From Syntrophales bacterium (GTDB lineage: Bacteria > Desulfobacterota > Syntrophia > Syntrophales > UBA2210), in NCBI GenBank assembly GCA_023230565.1, contig JALNXD010000004.1, positions 1 to 64,000 of the forward strand: a DNA stretch of 64,000 nucleotides, given 5' to 3'. Under the pieces are notes generated by a model. The model was not told the DNA's origin. It saw only the letters and a list, made by a program, of their open reading frames with translations, and searched no databases. Below are positions 63,129 through 64,000 of the stretch, one piece after another; position 1 is the first letter of the stretch; every line of letters starts with the position of its first letter. Made by a program: the position numbers and the translations under genes.

Positions 63129-63680
63129 CTAGTCTTCGCCGGGTACCTTTACTCCTGCTCCGCCTCTGAATTGTGCCGGACCCTGCGGGTTCCCTGAAGA
63201 AGGATATTGAGAAGGCTTTTTCTGTAACTCGACAGGGACTTCCTGCCCGTAATAGCTGTGAACTTCTCTTTCAAATTCGACATCCCCAACTCTCTGCTGC
63301 CAGTCTTCCTTTGTAAGGGTAGGTGCATTCTCAAGTTTGCTCTTATCAATTTTTTGAAGAATAATTGCTTTGTCAGAGACATCCATTTTTGCCGCCCTGA
63401 AAGGAACAGGAATCAATGTATCGCCCATGCCTGTGGATACCATGATGTACTGTGCCCTTCCATCCTGACTGAGCAGTATGTCTTCAACATTACCAAGCTC
63501 TTCTCCAGTATCGCTTTTGACCGAATAGTCGATGATATTGCTGGCCATAACAGACTGACCTGCACCCATTGCCATCTGCCCCGCAGCTGCACTGGTCGCC
63601 TTTTCTCCGGCTGCGAAAGCCGTCGACCCGACGAACGCACACAAAAGTGCAACTACGGCTAATAACATTAATTTCCTCAT
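63129..63680 (-). CDS. PRC-barrel domain exported protein, paralogue
   Basis: A 183-residue protein with a signal peptide (about 1-23, ending STAFA-A) and a PRC-barrel domain (about 47-110: MASNIIDYSVKSDTGEELGNVEDILLSQDGRAQYIMVS). It closely resembles the next gene downstream, 78 bp away on the same strand, except for a shorter linker and a different tail (KKPSQYPSSGNPQGP). A GGAG lies 8 bases before the ATG. Confidence 0.85.
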   Translation of the reverse strand: MRKLMLLAVVALLCAFVGSTAFAAGEKATSAAAGQMAMGAGQSVMASNIIDYSVKSDTGEELGNVEDILLSQDGRAQYIMVSTGMGDTLIPVPFRAAKMDVSDKAIILQKIDKSKLENAPTLTKEDWQQRVGDVEFEREVHSYYGQEVPVELQKKPSQYPSSGNPQGPAQFRGGAGVKVPGED

Positions 63681-64000
63681 GTAATACTCTCCTTATTTTT
63701 GTTTTCTGTTTTTTTGGCCACTCTTGACGACCATCTTTCAGCACCTAAAGTACAACACCTTTTCCAGTGGTCGACAATGGGGTCATTTTCGTACTGACGT
63801 ATTCTCAGAGGCGTATTTTTTTTCGACAAGATTGACGGACCCGCACAAAGTCGTTTTTCTCCTCCCCTGGCGGGAGGGATGAAGGATTATAACCCTCACC
63901 CCGACATTTTCTTCTCAAGTAAGAGGGGAGCGTTTTGGCTTTTTAGAAACGTCTAATTGAGGAAAACAGGATTCATCCACAAGGATGAATTAAACTGCTG
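63681..64000. other. Intergenic region with a diverged family D repeat
   Basis: No gene is seen. About 63838-63945 resembles family D: AAAGTCGTTTTTC, CCTCCCCTGGCGGGAGGGATG, GATTATAACCCTCACCCC, and TTCTCAAGTAAGAGGGGAG. The promoter of the PRC-barrel operon should lie near 63690-63760. Confidence 0.5.

Overview
The window looks like a chromosomal segment of an anaerobic Desulfobacterota (former Deltaproteobacteria) bacterium, possibly near Syntrophales or Syntrophobacterales. This placement is inferred from gene content: a selenocysteine formate dehydrogenase with its own FdhE, glutaconate-type CoA-transferase, a mannose-family PTS, a Cys-rich sigma-region-4 protein, TIGR04076 and DUF2889 proteins, and a large load of short intergenic repeats. 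No rRNA or taxonomic marker settles it.

Layout. 1-2.9 kb: the distal end of a CRISPR array (21 repeats, running off the left edge, no cas genes here), directly followed by a RAYT/IS200-type transposase. 2.9-6.2 kb: glutaconate CoA-transferase subunits, a small zinc-ribbon protein, an integrase relic, and tRNA-Lys and tRNA-Arg with a terminator. 6.3-11.5 kb (minus): leucyl aminopeptidase with two peptide-ABC ATPases, then an M48/TPR protease. 11.6-16.9 kb: vanZ-like, cmk, rpsA, sppA, an IHF/HU gene and an enoyl-CoA hydratase, ending tail-to-tail with a sigma-region-4 protein. 17-23.1 kb (minus): an AddB/AddA-like helicase-nuclease pair. 23.3-28.3 kb: hsp20, lon, a serine hydrolase and a hypothetical protein. 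28.7-34.4 kb (minus): fdnGHI and fdhE. 34.6-39.9 kb: NUDIX, mannose-family PTS IIA/IIB/IIC, rimI, pyrK, pyrD and an MBL-fold hydrolase. 40-49 kb: an accessory, decaying zone with a group II intron relic, an orphan binding protein, a truncated Rhs gene with two further Rhs scraps, stop-ridden pseudogenes and repeats. 49-55 kb: an endonuclease/exonuclease/phosphatase-family protein, lpd, small proteins, MliC and 3-methyladenine glycosylase. 55.1-57.0 kb (minus): rtcB and archease. 57.4-63.7 kb: a branching enzyme, a baeRF-like protein, an HPF with cold-shock domain, DUF2267 and two PRC-barrel exported proteins.

The most striking observation is rtcB. The RNA ligase is full length, but an in-frame TGA sits exactly where the invariant metal-binding Cys of the DINCGVR motif should be. 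A hairpin with an AGGACU apical loop begins shortly after it. The same window has an undisputed UGA-selenocysteine gene (fdnG), so rtcB is best read as encoding a selenocysteine RNA ligase, working with the adjacent archease in RNA repair.

A second theme is repeats. A family beginning TAATCGGGGACGGGTTCAC occurs at five sites, several times supplying the stop codon of the gene it abuts. The RAYT gene is bracketed by inverted GGGGAC motifs of similar type. A further theme is a motif shared by the regions upstream of fdnG and fdhE.
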